Shown piece by piece: positions 18,663 to 26,463 of a stretch of DNA of 64,000 nucleotides. The DNA is taken from contig CAVSBW010000002.1 in the NCBI GenBank assembly GCA_963726295.1, positions 682,001 to 746,000 on the forward strand, in the 5' to 3' direction. The translations under genes were made by a program, and so were the position numbers. Under the pieces are notes generated by a model. The model did not search any database and was not told where the DNA came from. It was given only the letters and a program-made list of their open reading frames with translations. Every line of letters begins with the position of its first letter. The stretch's first letter is position 1. Source of the DNA: DASSQJ01 sp963726295. GTDB lineage: Bacteria > Actinomycetota > Actinomycetes > Actinomycetales > Dermatophilaceae.

Positions 18663-19967
18663 ATGAACGACATCCCCGGTGTTGGTGAACGCGCCGTGTC
18701 GACCCCACACTGGGCGCTCGTGGACGGAGCAACCATCACCCTCGTGCTCGTGATCGTGACGGCACTGGCCTTCGACTTCACCAACGGGTTCCACGACACC
18801 GCCAACGCGATGGCCGCCTCGATCGCGACAGGCGCCCTCCAGCCCAAGGTGGCCGTGGGGCTGTCCGCGGTGCTCAACCTCGTGGGTGCGTTCCTCTCGG
18901 TCCAGGTTGCGCTGACCATCACGAACTCGGTCATCAAGCTGCAGGACCCCACGGGGGCCCCGGAGCCCGAGCTGCTCGCAGACGGTGGCGAGGCGGTACT
19001 GCTCATCGTCCTCGCCGGCCTCGCCGGCGGCATCATGTGGAACCTCTTCACCTGGCTCCTCGGCCTCCCCTCCAGCTCGTCCCACGCCCTCCTCGGCGGC
19101 CTCACCGGCGCCGGCGCCGCGGGTCTGGGGCTCGCCGGCGTGAAGTGGACCGGCGACGGCACCACGCTGGACGGGGTCTTCGGGAAGATCCTGCTGCCGT
19201 CGCTCCTCTCCCCCGTGGTCGCCCTCATCGTCGCGTTCGTGGGCTGCTGGCTCGTCCACAAGGTCACGAACAGCGTGATGGACAAGCTCCAGGACCGGTA
19301 TTTCAAGTGGGGCCAGGTCGGCAGCGCCTCCCTCGTCTCCCTGGCCCACGGCACGAACGACGCCCAGAAGACGATGGGCGTCATGACCCTGGCTCTGATC
19401 GCGAGCGGCCACTGGACCCAGACCGACGCCGTGCCCCTGTGGGTCAAGGTCTCCGCCGCCGTCGCCATCGCCCTCGGCACGTGGATCGGCGGCTGGCGGA
19501 TCATCCGGACGCTCGGCAAGGGCCTGGTCGACATCACCCCCCGTCAGGGGATGGCCAGCGACGGGGCGACCGCGGCGGTGCTCCTCACCTCGAGCCACCT
19601 CGGCTTCGCGCTCTCCACCACCCACGTCGCCACCGGGTCGGTCCTGGGCGGCGGACTGGGCCGCGGCACGCAGGTCCGGTGGGGCACCGCCGGCCGGATG
19701 GTCACCGCGTGGGCGATGACCTTCCCGCTCGCCGCGTTGATGGGCGCGCTCGTCTGGTGGATCGGCGACCTCCTCGGCGGCGCCGCGGGCGCCATCCTCA
19801 TCGTCGTCATCCTCAGCGTGTCCTCGTGGTGGATGCTGCGCCGCTCCCGCCTCTCCCCCGTCGACGCGCACAACGTCAACGACGACTGGGAGCCGCCGAA
19901 GGGCGGCACCGGAGGGTCCGGGGACCAACAGGACACGACTCCCACCACGACAACCACGCAGCGCTGA
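18663..19967 (+). CDS. pit: Low-affinity inorganic phosphate transporter (PiT family)
   Basis: A 434-residue integral membrane protein with the duplicated PiT signature: FDFTNGFHDTANAMA near residue 38 and SLAHGTNDAQKTMG near 228. Around them lie about ten transmembrane helices and the conserved GLPSSSSHALLGG and ALSTTHVATGSVLG segments. It imports phosphate by proton or sodium coupling. The tail is Thr-rich and hydrophilic. GGGAG directly abuts ATG 18663, so a start a few codons later is possible. Two small genes follow with short spacing and probably share its transcript. Confidence 0.95.
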   Translation: MNDIPGVGERAVSTPHWALVDGATITLVLVIVTALAFDFTNGFHDTANAMAASIATGALQPKVAVGLSAVLNLVGAFLSVQVALTITNSVIKLQDPTGAPEPELLADGGEAVLLIVLAGLAGGIMWNLFTWLLGLPSSSSHALLGGLTGAGAAGLGLAGVKWTGDGTTLDGVFGKILLPSLLSPVVALIVAFVGCWLVHKVTNSVMDKLQDRYFKWGQVGSASLVSLAHGTNDAQKTMGVMTLALIASGHWTQTDAVPLWVKVSAAVAIALGTWIGGWRIIRTLGKGLVDITPRQGMASDGATAAVLLTSSHLGFALSTTHVATGSVLGGGLGRGTQVRWGTAGRMVTAWAMTFPLAALMGALVWWIGDLLGGAAGAILIVVILSVSSWWMLRRSRLSPVDAHNVNDDWEPPKGGTGGSGDQQDTTPTTTTTQR

Positions 19968-19982
19968 GAGGCAGGACGCACC

Positions 19983-20291
19983 GTGAACAGCATCGAGCTC
20001 GTCCTCAAGAGCGCCACCAACGTCCTCATCGCCGGACTCGTCTTCGGCGCCGGGCTGCCGGTCCTCTACGCCCTGGCGCTGCGCGCGCTGACCATCGGCT
20101 CCACCGAGGTCGTCGAGGGCGACGGGACGGTGCGCTACCGTCCCAGCCTCCTGGGACAGGCCCTCGCCGCCGTCCTCGTCGCCGTCGTCATCGGCGGAGT
20201 GGTCCTCGGACTGCTCCTCATCGTCTCGAAGGGGGTCGGCCTCGAGGTGAGCTTCGAGCACGTGATCCCCACCATTTCCGTGAAGGACTGA
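19983..20291 (+). CDS. Small two-helix membrane protein in the pit operon
   Basis: A 102-residue protein with two transmembrane helices (about 10-37 and 56-83), a loop between them and a short polar tail. GTG 19983 is preceded by GGCAGGA. It starts 15 nt after pit and ends 7 nt before the DUF3349 gene, so all three are probably co-transcribed. Conserved small membrane proteins beside PiT transporters are common in actinobacteria; a role as accessory subunit is inference only. Confidence 0.75.
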   Translation: MNSIELVLKSATNVLIAGLVFGAGLPVLYALALRALTIGSTEVVEGDGTVRYRPSLLGQALAAVLVAVVIGGVVLGLLLIVSKGVGLEVSFEHVIPTISVKD

Positions 20292-20298
20292 CCGACCG

Positions 20299-20883
20299 AT
20301 GCCGCAGCTGTCCGCCTCCGTCATCCAGTGGATCCGTGAGGGCTTCCCCGACGGGGTCGCCGACCACGAGGCGGCCGCCCTCGGGGCGGTCCTGCAGGAA
20401 CGCCTCGGCACCGATCCGGCGCTCGACGTCCTGCGCCGGCTGGAGAACGACGGGCTCCTCTCCCACGAGGCGGCCCGGGCACTCATCCCCGACGACGCGG
20501 AGATCCGCCGCGTGTCGGCTCGGTTGGTGCTCGGCGGGTGGCCCCTGGGCGACACCGACGAGGACGAGGCACCGCCGCGCGAGGGCAGCCCCCTGGCTCG
20601 CATCGTCGCCTGGCTGCGTGAGGGCTACCCGGGTGGGGTGCCCGAGCACGACTACATGCCGCTCATCGCGCTGCTCGAACGCCGCCTCACCCGCTCGGAG
20701 GTGAAGAAGGTCGCCAAGGCCCTGCGCCGGGCCGACATCAGCCCCGCGGGCCCCACGGACATCGCGGCGGCCATCACCGAGTACACGCACGCCGACCCGA
20801 GTGACGACGACCTGCGTCGGGTCCGCGACCAGCTGGCCAAGAAGGGCTGGCCGGTCGAGTTCCCCGACCCCGACCTCCCGTGA
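20299..20883 (+). CDS. Duplicated DUF3349 protein
   Basis: The 194-residue soluble protein carries two copies of the DUF3349 helical domain. Copy 1 (about 6-80) has IQWIREGFPDGVADHEAAAL and copy 2 (about 100-187) has VAWLREGYPGGVPEHDYMPL. Each is followed by a helical repeat and ends GGWPL or KGWPV. Single-domain DUF3349 proteins of about 100 residues are typical of actinobacteria, so this looks like internal duplication. Function unknown. It ends the pit transcript, before two hairpins. Confidence 0.82.
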   Translation: MPQLSASVIQWIREGFPDGVADHEAAALGAVLQERLGTDPALDVLRRLENDGLLSHEAARALIPDDAEIRRVSARLVLGGWPLGDTDEDEAPPREGSPLARIVAWLREGYPGGVPEHDYMPLIALLERRLTRSEVKKVAKALRRADISPAGPTDIAAAITEYTHADPSDDDLRRVRDQLAKKGWPVEFPDPDLP

Positions 20884-20888
20884 GGCGC

Positions 20889-20917
20889 CGTCCCCGGCAG
20901 GGGTGAGGCCGGGGACG
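20889..20917 (+). terminator. Hairpin after the pit operon
   Basis: CGTCCCCGGC (20889-20898) pairs with GCCGGGGACG (20908-20917), a perfect 10-bp stem with a 9-nt loop, 6 nt past the DUF3349 stop. A second hairpin follows at 20953. Confidence 0.65.
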
Positions 20918-20952
20918 CGCCGGGACCGACCGGAGGCGACGGCGGACACAGA

Positions 20953-20986
20953 GACGCCCGTCCGGCTTCCCTCACGGACGGGCGTC
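20953..20986. terminator. Bidirectional terminator between pit operon and DUF3263 gene
   Basis: A perfect 12-bp stem (GACGCCCGTCCG, 20953-20964, with its complement at 20975-20986) and a 10-nt loop lie between two convergent genes. Confidence 0.75.
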
Positions 20987-21013
20987 ACTGGTTCTCGGGG
21001 CCTCCGGACGGGC

Positions 21014-21304
21014 TCAGGGCTCCAGTCCGAGGCGTCGGGCCGACCGGGCCCGCTGGCGGCTCGCCCGCAGCCGGCGCAGCCGCTTGACGAGCATCGGGTC
21101 GTGGGCCAGGGCCGACGGGTCGTCGATCAGGCCGTTGAGCACCTGGTAGTACCGGGTGGAGCTCATGTCGAAGAGCTCCTTGATGGCGGTCTCCTTCGAC
21201 CCGGCGTACTTCCACCACTGCCGCTCGAAGGCGAGGATCTCGTGGTCGCGCTCGGACAACCCGTCGACCTGCGTCGAGGTGGTCAGGTGCTCGGCGGCGC
21301 TCAC
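21014..21304 (-). CDS. DUF3263 family protein
   Basis: A 96-residue protein with the DUF3263 core: SERDHEILAFERQWWKY, then TAIKELFDMSSTRYYQVLNGLID, then a basic C-terminal tail rich in Arg. The middle segment looks like a helix-turn-helix, so DNA binding is plausible; the family is restricted to actinobacteria and uncharacterised as far as I know. GTG 21304 is the start. A TAGACT -10-like box on this strand (21395-21390) and a perfect 20-bp palindrome just upstream of it (21402-21421) suggest a regulated promoter. Confidence 0.85.
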   Translation of the reverse strand: MSAAEHLTTSTQVDGLSERDHEILAFERQWWKYAGSKETAIKELFDMSSTRYYQVLNGLIDDPSALAHDPMLVKRLRRLRASRQRARSARRLGLEP

Positions 21305-21401
21305 GGTCCCGGTGGCCCCTTCGGTGCGTGGTGTGTCGGTCGGCCGGCGCCCCTGGTCCGAACCGGATGGTGGGGGCGACGTGCCCCGGAGTCTAGCGAC
21401 C

Positions 21402-21421
21402 GAATGACACGGATGTCATTC
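21402..21421. promoter_or_regulatory. 20-bp palindrome upstream of the DUF3263 gene
   Basis: GAATGACA-CGGA-TGTCATTC: an 8-4-8 perfect inverted repeat. On the minus strand it lies directly upstream of TAGACT (21395-21390), i.e. across the expected -35 region. This is how an operator for a dimeric regulator would be placed. The binding protein is unknown; the DUF3263 product itself is a candidate. Confidence 0.6.
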
Positions 21422-21528
21422 CACCCGCGACCCTCGCCGCGTGTCGGCTGGACAGCTCGGCGAACAGGCAACTCATGAGTCACACGGGCACCACCAACCC
21501 CATCGGATGGTGGCCGGCCGACCGAGCG

Positions 21529-22188
21529 TCAGGGACGGGCCGGGAGCAGCACCGCCTCCAGCTGCGGCACGTCATGGACCGTGGTGACGGGCCCGGCCGC
21601 CTCGAGGGCGGCGGCGTCTCCTGCTCCCCACGTGACGGCCACCGCATCCATCCCTGCGGCCCGGGCGGCCCCGACGTCGACCACCGCGTCGCCGACGTAG
21701 ACGCAGGCGGCGGGGTCCACCCCGAGCACCCCGGCACCGTGCAGCAGGGGCGCGGGGTCCGGCTTGTGGCGGTCGGTGTCCTCGAGGCCGGCCAGCACCT
21801 CGACGAGGTCCGCGATCCCGACCGCCTCGAGCGCCAGGCGAGCGGTGTCGCGCCTCTTCGACGTCACGACACCGACGACGACGCCCGCGGCCCGGAGGCC
21901 CTCGAGCAGGTGCGGCACGCCGTCGTACCGCCGGATGAGGCGGGCGGTGTTGGCGAGGTTCCACTCGCGGTACACGCGGTCCAGCTCGCGCCCGTGCTCG
22001 GGGGACTCCTCCAGCAGCGCGGCCAGCAGTGGGCGCCCGATCCAGGACCTGGCCCGGTCCTCGCCGACCTCCTCGCCGGTGACGGTGCGGAACGCGTGCT
22101 GGTACGAGGCGACGATGAGGGGGATGGTGTCGGCCAGCGTGCCGTCGAGGTCGAACAGGACGGTGGGCCAACGGGGCGTCGGGGTCAC
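21529..22188 (-). CDS. HAD-superfamily phosphatase (phosphoglycolate phosphatase-like)
   Basis: A 219-residue HAD hydrolase with motif I FDLDGTLADT (nucleophile and acid/base Asp), motif II VVTSKR, Lys of motif III in DRHKPDPAP, and motif IV VYVGDAVVDVGAARAAG. A helical cap lies between motifs I and II, the Gph/PpaX class. These enzymes hydrolyse small phosphate monoesters such as phosphoglycolate or pyrophosphate; which is used here cannot be read. GTG 22188 is the start nearest the conserved N-terminus. Confidence 0.9.
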   Translation of the reverse strand: MTPTPRWPTVLFDLDGTLADTIPLIVASYQHAFRTVTGEEVGEDRARSWIGRPLLAALLEESPEHGRELDRVYREWNLANTARLIRRYDGVPHLLEGLRAAGVVVGVVTSKRRDTARLALEAVGIADLVEVLAGLEDTDRHKPDPAPLLHGAGVLGVDPAACVYVGDAVVDVGAARAAGMDAVAVTWGAGDAAALEAAGPVTTVHDVPQLEAVLLPARP

Positions 22189-22234
22189 GCGCGCCAGTCT
22201 GCCGCGAGGCGGCGCAGCCCCCGCCACCCGGGCG

Positions 22235-22657
22235 TCAGGGGGTGACCGGCTCCACCCCGAGCTCACCGAGTAGCGCCACGATCCGGCGGCGGATCTCGTC
22301 GCGGATGGGGCGCACCACCTCGATGCCCTGCCCGGCGGGGTCGTCGAGCTCCCAGTCCTCGTACCGCTTCCCGGGGAAGACCGGGCAGGTGTCGCCGCAG
22401 CCCATCGTGACGACGACGTCGGAGTCACGCACCGCCTCGGTGGTGAGGAGCTTCGGCTGCTCGGCGCTGATGTCGATGCCCTCCTCCGCCATCGCCGCAG
22501 CCGCCACCGGGTTGACGGCCGCACCGGGCGCGCTCCCCGCCGAGCGGACCTCGATGGCACCGCCGGAGAGGAGCGCGAGGTACGCGGCCGCCATCTGCGA
22601 CCGGCCGGCGTTGTGGACGCACACGAAGAGGACGGACGGACGGTCGGTGGCGGTCAT
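22235..22657 (-). CDS. arsC: Arsenate reductase (ArsC, LMW phosphatase fold)
   Basis: The 140-residue enzyme reduces arsenate to arsenite for export by the adjacent Acr3. The phosphatase P-loop VCVHNAGRSQ carries the nucleophilic cysteine and its arginine (about 12-21). MGCGDTCPVFPG carries the two further redox cysteines of the thioredoxin-coupled class; in actinobacteria some relatives use mycothiol instead. The ATG overlaps the acr3 stop (ATGA), so it is the last gene of arsI-acr3-arsC. Confidence 0.95.
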   Translation of the reverse strand: MTATDRPSVLFVCVHNAGRSQMAAAYLALLSGGAIEVRSAGSAPGAAVNPVAAAAMAEEGIDISAEQPKLLTTEAVRDSDVVVTMGCGDTCPVFPGKRYEDWELDDPAGQGIEVVRPIRDEIRRRIVALLGELGVEPVTP

Positions 22658-23796
22658 CGAGGATCTCCTGGGGCGAGGTCGGCCGAGGCGGGGTCGGTGG
22701 ACGTGGTGTCGTCGGACGTCGGCTCGTGGGGGAAGAGCCGCGGTCGGAGGGCGAGGCTGACGTAGACGAGGGCGATGAGCACAGGCACCTCGATGAGCGG
22801 CCCGACGACGCCGGCGAGCGCCTGGCCCGAGGTCACGCCGAAGGTGGCGATGGCCACCGCGATGGCGAGCTCGAAGTTGTTGCCGGCCGCGGTGAAGGCG
22901 AGCGTGGTGGTGCGCGCGTACGTCATCCCCAGCGCCCATCCGAGCAGGTAACCACCGCCCCACATGATCGCGAAGTAGGCGAGGAGCGGCAGGGCGATGC
23001 GGGCGATGTCGAGCGGCTGGCTGGTGATCTGCTCCCCCTGCAGGGCGAACAGCACCACGATGGTGAAGAGCAGCCCGTAGAGCGCCCACGGGCCGATGCG
23101 GGGCAGGAACGAGCGCTCGTACCGCTCCCTGCCCCAGCGGCGTTCGCCGAGCGTTCGTGACAGGTACCCGAGCAGCAGCGGGATCCCGAGGAAGACGAGC
23201 ACCGACCGGGCGATGGCCCACGCGGACACGTCGAGGGTCGCCTGCTCCAGCCCCAGCCACCCCGGCAGCACCGACAGGTAGAACCACCCGAGGCCGGCGA
23301 AGGCCACGACCTGGAACACCGAGTTGAGCGCCACGAGCACGGCGGCCGCCTCGCGGTCGCCGCAGGCCAGGTCGTTCCAGATGATGACCATGGCGATGCA
23401 GCGAGCCAGGCCGACGATGATCAGCCCGGTGCGGTACTCCGGCAGGTCGGGCAACAGCAGCCAGGCGAGGGCGAACATCAGCGCCGGCCCCACCACCCAG
23501 TTGAGGACCAGGCTCGAGACGAGCATGCGCCGGTCGCCGGTGACGGTGTCGAGCCGGTCGTAGCGGACCTTGGCGAGGACGGGGTACATCATGACGAGCA
23601 GCCCCACCGCGATGGGCAGGGAGATCCCGTCGACCTCGACCGCCGAGAGGGCGGCGCCGAGCCCGGGCAGGGCGCGGCCCAGGAGCAGGCCGGCGGCCAT
23701 GGCCAGGCCGATCCACACCGGCAACCAGCGGTCGAGGACGGAGAGCCGGGCGGCGACGTGGGTCGTCGCCGCCGGCGCCACACCGGGTGCGCTCAC
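22654..23796 (-). CDS. acr3: Arsenite efflux permease, Acr3 family
   Basis: A 380-residue membrane protein with ten predicted helices of the bile/arsenite/riboflavin transporter superfamily. Diagnostic segments are PVLAKVRYD, LNWVVGPALMF, GLARCIAMVIIWNDLACGD with the essential Cys, and FTAAGNNFELAIAVAI. It exports arsenite by antiport with protons. GTG 23796 overlaps the arsI stop as GTGA and was preferred over the GTG three codons upstream. It ends in ATGA with arsC. Confidence 0.96.
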   Translation of the reverse strand: MSAPGVAPAATTHVAARLSVLDRWLPVWIGLAMAAGLLLGRALPGLGAALSAVEVDGISLPIAVGLLVMMYPVLAKVRYDRLDTVTGDRRMLVSSLVLNWVVGPALMFALAWLLLPDLPEYRTGLIIVGLARCIAMVIIWNDLACGDREAAAVLVALNSVFQVVAFAGLGWFYLSVLPGWLGLEQATLDVSAWAIARSVLVFLGIPLLLGYLSRTLGERRWGRERYERSFLPRIGPWALYGLLFTIVVLFALQGEQITSQPLDIARIALPLLAYFAIMWGGGYLLGWALGMTYARTTTLAFTAAGNNFELAIAVAIATFGVTSGQALAGVVGPLIEVPVLIALVYVSLALRPRLFPHEPTSDDTTSTDPASADLAPGDPR

Positions 23797-24311
23797 GAGC
23801 AGCACGCCTCCACGGACTCGCGCTGCTCGGTGCCCGACGCCTCGCCGCAGCAGCCGCCCTGGTTCAGGGCCAGGGCCGGACGGTCGCCGGCGTCGCGGGG
23901 GTCAGCGGGGTCCTCGTCCTTGACGGTGTAGAACTCCCAGCCGGCACCGTGCGGGTCCTGCACCCACACCTTGTCCTGCAGGGCCCAGCAGCAGGTGGTG
24001 TCGTTCTCGTCGAACGACGCCAGGCCCGCCTGCGCGAACCGCTCCCGCGCCGCGGCGACGTCCTCCATCGACGAGACCTCGACCCCGAGGTGGTTGAGCG
24101 CCCCAGTGGTGCCGGTGCCCCGCGCGGCCTCGCTCGTCTCGATGAGGACGAGCTTGAGCGGCGGCTCGGCGACGACGAAGTTGGCGTAGCCCGGGCGGCG
24201 CTTGTGCGGCTCCACACCGAACATCGAGGAGTAGAACGCCACCGAGGCCTCGAGGTCGCTGACGTTGAGTGCGAGCTGGACGCGGCTCGTCCGAGCAGAT
24301 GAATGGGTCAT
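23793..24311 (-). CDS. arsI: ArsI/CadI-family dioxygenase (organoarsenical C-As lyase type)
   Basis: A 172-residue vicinal-oxygen-chelate fold protein. It has the vicinal cysteine pair in DTTCCWALQDKVWV, the metal ligands His in LNHLGVEV and Glu in AGWEFYTV, and a Cys-rich tail (GGCCGE, ACCS). Known ArsI proteins cleave the carbon-arsenic bond of trivalent methyl- and phenyl-arsenicals; CadI homologues are annotated as cadmium-induced. ATG 24311 has a perfect GGAGG six bases upstream; the longer frame is not needed. First gene of the ars operon. Confidence 0.9.
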   Translation of the reverse strand: MTHSSARTSRVQLALNVSDLEASVAFYSSMFGVEPHKRRPGYANFVVAEPPLKLVLIETSEAARGTGTTGALNHLGVEVSSMEDVAAARERFAQAGLASFDENDTTCCWALQDKVWVQDPHGAGWEFYTVKDEDPADPRDAGDRPALALNQGGCCGEASGTEQRESVEACCS

Positions 24312-24332
24312 GGGTACCTCCAGTGACAGAAT

Positions 24333-24378
24333 ATCGACGTTCGTCGATGTCTCGACAGTGGCACAATACATCGATGTG
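24333..24378. promoter_or_regulatory. Divergent ars promoter with palindromic operators
   Basis: Between arsI and arsR lie a perfect 16-bp palindrome ATCGACG-TT-CGTCGAT (24333-24348) and a perfect 10-bp palindrome ACATCGATGT (24369-24378), followed by more TCGAT half-sites (24392-24401). The stretch is visibly richer in A+T than the genes. ArsR/SmtB dimers bind imperfect inverted repeats of this kind and release on As(III). Confidence 0.75.
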
Positions 24379-24416
24379 TGTCAATATAGAAGTCGATCGA
24401 TCTTCTGGAGGATGCC

Positions 24417-24767
24417 GTGCCGACCCGTCAGCTGCCCATCGCCCCCGTCGACACCGCCACGACGTGCTGCGGGATCGGCGTCGAGGGCGGGTTGAGCCGC
24501 GAGGACGCCGAGCGCAGTGCCGCCCTGCTCAAGGCGGTCGCCGACCCCGTGAGGCTGCGCCTGCTCAGCGCCATCCGCGCGACCGACGGCGGCGAGGCGT
24601 GCGTCTGCGACCTCACCGACCTCGTCGGGCTGGCCCAGCCCACCGTCTCCCACCACCTGCGGGTACTCGCCGACGCCGGTCTTCTCGAGCGCGAGCGACG
24701 CGGCACCTGGGCCTGGTTCCGGGTGGTGCCCTCGCGCCTCGACGAGGTCCGCGACATCCTCCGCTGA
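24417..24767 (+). CDS. arsR: ArsR-family arsenic-responsive repressor
   Basis: A 116-residue winged-helix repressor. The helix-turn-helix is at about 68-90 (LVGLAQPTVSHHLRVLADAGL). A CxC pair lies just before it (EACVCDLTD, near 62-64) and TTCC lies near the N-terminus (15-18); the latter positions of thiolates resemble the metalloid sites of actinobacterial ArsR (CgArsR-type). GGAGG lies 5 nt before GTG 24417. It is divergent from arsI-acr3-arsC and should repress both promoters until arsenite binds. Confidence 0.94.
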   Translation: MPTRQLPIAPVDTATTCCGIGVEGGLSREDAERSAALLKAVADPVRLRLLSAIRATDGGEACVCDLTDLVGLAQPTVSHHLRVLADAGLLERERRGTWAWFRVVPSRLDEVRDILR

Positions 24768-24810
24768 GGCGGGCGCCGCCTCCGGATGCACCGGGGATAC
24801 GGTGGCCCCG

Positions 24811-25518
24811 ATGTCCGCACCACCGTCCCCCTCGGCCCCCGGCGCCGCCAGGCCGTTGCGCGACCTCGTGCACCCGACGTGGGCAGACGCGCTGGCCCCG
24901 GTCGAGTCGACCGTGGCCCGGCTCGGCGAGTTCCTCCGGGAGGAGATGGCTGCCGGACGCGGTTACCTGCCCGGCGGGCCGCACGTGCTCCGGGCCTTCC
25001 AGCAGCCGCTGGACGCCGTGCGCGTCCTCATCGTCGGCCAGGACCCCTACCCCACCCCGGGCCACGCGATGGGGCTCTCGTTCAGCGTCGCGCCCGACGT
25101 CAGCCCGGTGCCGAAGAGCCTGGCCAACATCTACACCGAGCTCCAGCAGGACCTCGGCGTGCCGCCGCCGACGTCCGGCGACCTCACGCCGTGGGCCGAG
25201 CAGGGTGTGCTGCTGCTCAACCGGGTGCTCACCGTGCGACCCGGTGCCCCGGCGAGCCACCGCGGCCACGGCTGGGAGGAGGTGACCGGTCGCGCCATCC
25301 AGGCACTGGTCGAGCGGGGCGGACCCCTCGTGGCGATCCTCTGGGGGCGGGACGCCCGGGACCTCGCCCCACACCTGCACGGCATCCCGTGCATCGAGTC
25401 GACCCACCCGAGCCCGCTGTCGGCCCGTGGAGGCTTCTTCGGTTCCCGCCCGTTCTCACGGGCCAACTCCCTGCTGGCCGAGGCCGGCTCCCACCCCGTC
25501 GACTGGAGGCTCCCGTGA
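24811..25518 (+). CDS. ung: Uracil-DNA glycosylase, family 1
   Basis: The roughly 235-residue base-excision repair enzyme removes uracil from DNA. It contains the water-activating motif VGQDPYP (about 75-81), the uracil pocket LLLNRVLTVR, ILWGRDARD, and the DNA-intercalation loop HPSPLSARGGFFGSRPFSRAN. Either ATG 24811 or GTG 24802 could initiate; neither has a clear SD. Its TGA overlaps the next start as GTGA, so it forms an operon with the SGNH hydrolase. Confidence 0.96.
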   Translation: MSAPPSPSAPGAARPLRDLVHPTWADALAPVESTVARLGEFLREEMAAGRGYLPGGPHVLRAFQQPLDAVRVLIVGQDPYPTPGHAMGLSFSVAPDVSPVPKSLANIYTELQQDLGVPPPTSGDLTPWAEQGVLLLNRVLTVRPGAPASHRGHGWEEVTGRAIQALVERGGPLVAILWGRDARDLAPHLHGIPCIESTHPSPLSARGGFFGSRPFSRANSLLAEAGSHPVDWRLP

Positions 25519-26360
25519 GCGCACCCCCCGCCGCCCGACGCGTCTGGACCCGGTACGTCGCCATCGGCGACTCCTTCACGGAGGGGCTCTCCGACCCCGA
25601 CACCCACGTTCCTGACCGGTACGTCGGGTGGGCCGACCGACTGGCGCACCACCTCGACGACGCAGCCGCCGCCGAGCACCTGCCGTTCGGGTACGCCAAC
25701 CTCGCCGTGCGGGGCCGCAAGATGGACGACGTCGTCGGCCGTCAGCTCGACGCCGCGCTGACGATGCAGCCGGACCTGGTCTCGATGGTCGGCGGTGGCA
25801 ACGACCTGCTGCGCGCCACGGTCGACGTCGACGGGCTCGCCGAGCGCCTCGAGGCGGCAGTCGTGCGCATCCGCGCCACGGGCGCCGACGTGCTGCTCGC
25901 CAGCCCCACCGACACCCGCGACGCCGGCCTGTTCAAGGCGCTGCGCGGGCGGCACGCCGTGCACACCGCCAACCTGTTCACCATCGCCCAGCGGCACGGG
26001 TGCTCGGTGCTCAACCTCTGGGGACTGACGGCCCTGCGCGACTGGCGGATGTGGGCCGAGGACCGCATCCACCTGACGAGCGAGGGGCATCGCCGCGTTG
26101 CGCTGGCCGCGCTCGAGGCCCTCGGGCACCCTGTCGGCGACGACGACTGGCGCAGGCCACTGCCCGCGGCCGACCGGGCGAGCCGGCGTGAGGAGCTGCG
26201 CGGGCACGCCGACTGGGCCCGCACACACGCGGCACCCTGGGTGCAGCGCCGGCTCCGCGGGGCCTCGTCCGGCGACGCCGTGGACGCCAAGCGGCCGACG
26301 CTCACCCACTTCCGCGACCCGCACGACGAGCCGAGCCACCAGACGCTCCCCGAGGCCTGA
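25515..26360 (+). CDS. SGNH/GDSL-family hydrolase
   Basis: A 281-residue esterase-like protein. Block I is AIGDSFTEG (nucleophile Ser), block II carries the Gly of NLAVRG, block III is GGGNDLL and block V is DRIHLTSEGHRRVA with the catalytic Asp and His. No signal peptide is seen, so it is probably cytoplasmic. A basic helical tail of about 60 residues follows. GTG 25515 overlaps the ung stop. Substrate unknown. The IS481-type element lies 50 bp downstream. Confidence 0.9.
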   Translation: MSAPPAARRVWTRYVAIGDSFTEGLSDPDTHVPDRYVGWADRLAHHLDDAAAAEHLPFGYANLAVRGRKMDDVVGRQLDAALTMQPDLVSMVGGGNDLLRATVDVDGLAERLEAAVVRIRATGADVLLASPTDTRDAGLFKALRGRHAVHTANLFTIAQRHGCSVLNLWGLTALRDWRMWAEDRIHLTSEGHRRVALAALEALGHPVGDDDWRRPLPAADRASRREELRGHADWARTHAAPWVQRRLRGASSGDAVDAKRPTLTHFRDPHDEPSHQTLPEA

Positions 26361-26394
26361 CCCGCTTTCGCCCGCTCGACCGTGGGTGAGAAGC

Positions 26395-26409
26395 GTCGCC
26401 CGGGCCAGG
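26395..26409. repeat. 15-bp target-site duplication, left copy
   Basis: GTCGCCCGGGCCAGG, exactly repeated at 27755-27769 on the other side of the insertion element. Perfect identity suggests a recent insertion. Confidence 0.92.
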
Positions 26410-26463
26410 TGTCATGTGAAGGGACGTTCTGAACAGTCGGTGAAGGGAGGTTCTGAACAGTCG
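26410..26463. repeat. Left terminal repeat, two tandem copies
   Basis: GTGAAGGGA-N2-TTCTGAACAGTC occurs twice with a 24-bp period (TGAAGGGA at 26417 and 26441). The outer copy pairs with the right end. The transposase stop codon lies inside this repeat. Confidence 0.85.

Noticed and set aside
18621..20603. A 660-codon minus-strand open frame
   Set aside because: Antisense to pit and its neighbours, which carry clear family signatures.
21475..22245. Plus-strand open frame starting at ATG 21475
   Set aside because: After its first 18 codons it is antisense to the HAD phosphatase, whose four motifs are intact; no SD before the ATG.
22651..24420. Horizontally acquired arsenic island
   Set aside because: Coding composition looks like the surroundings and no mobile-element remnants flank it; only the operator region is richer in A+T.
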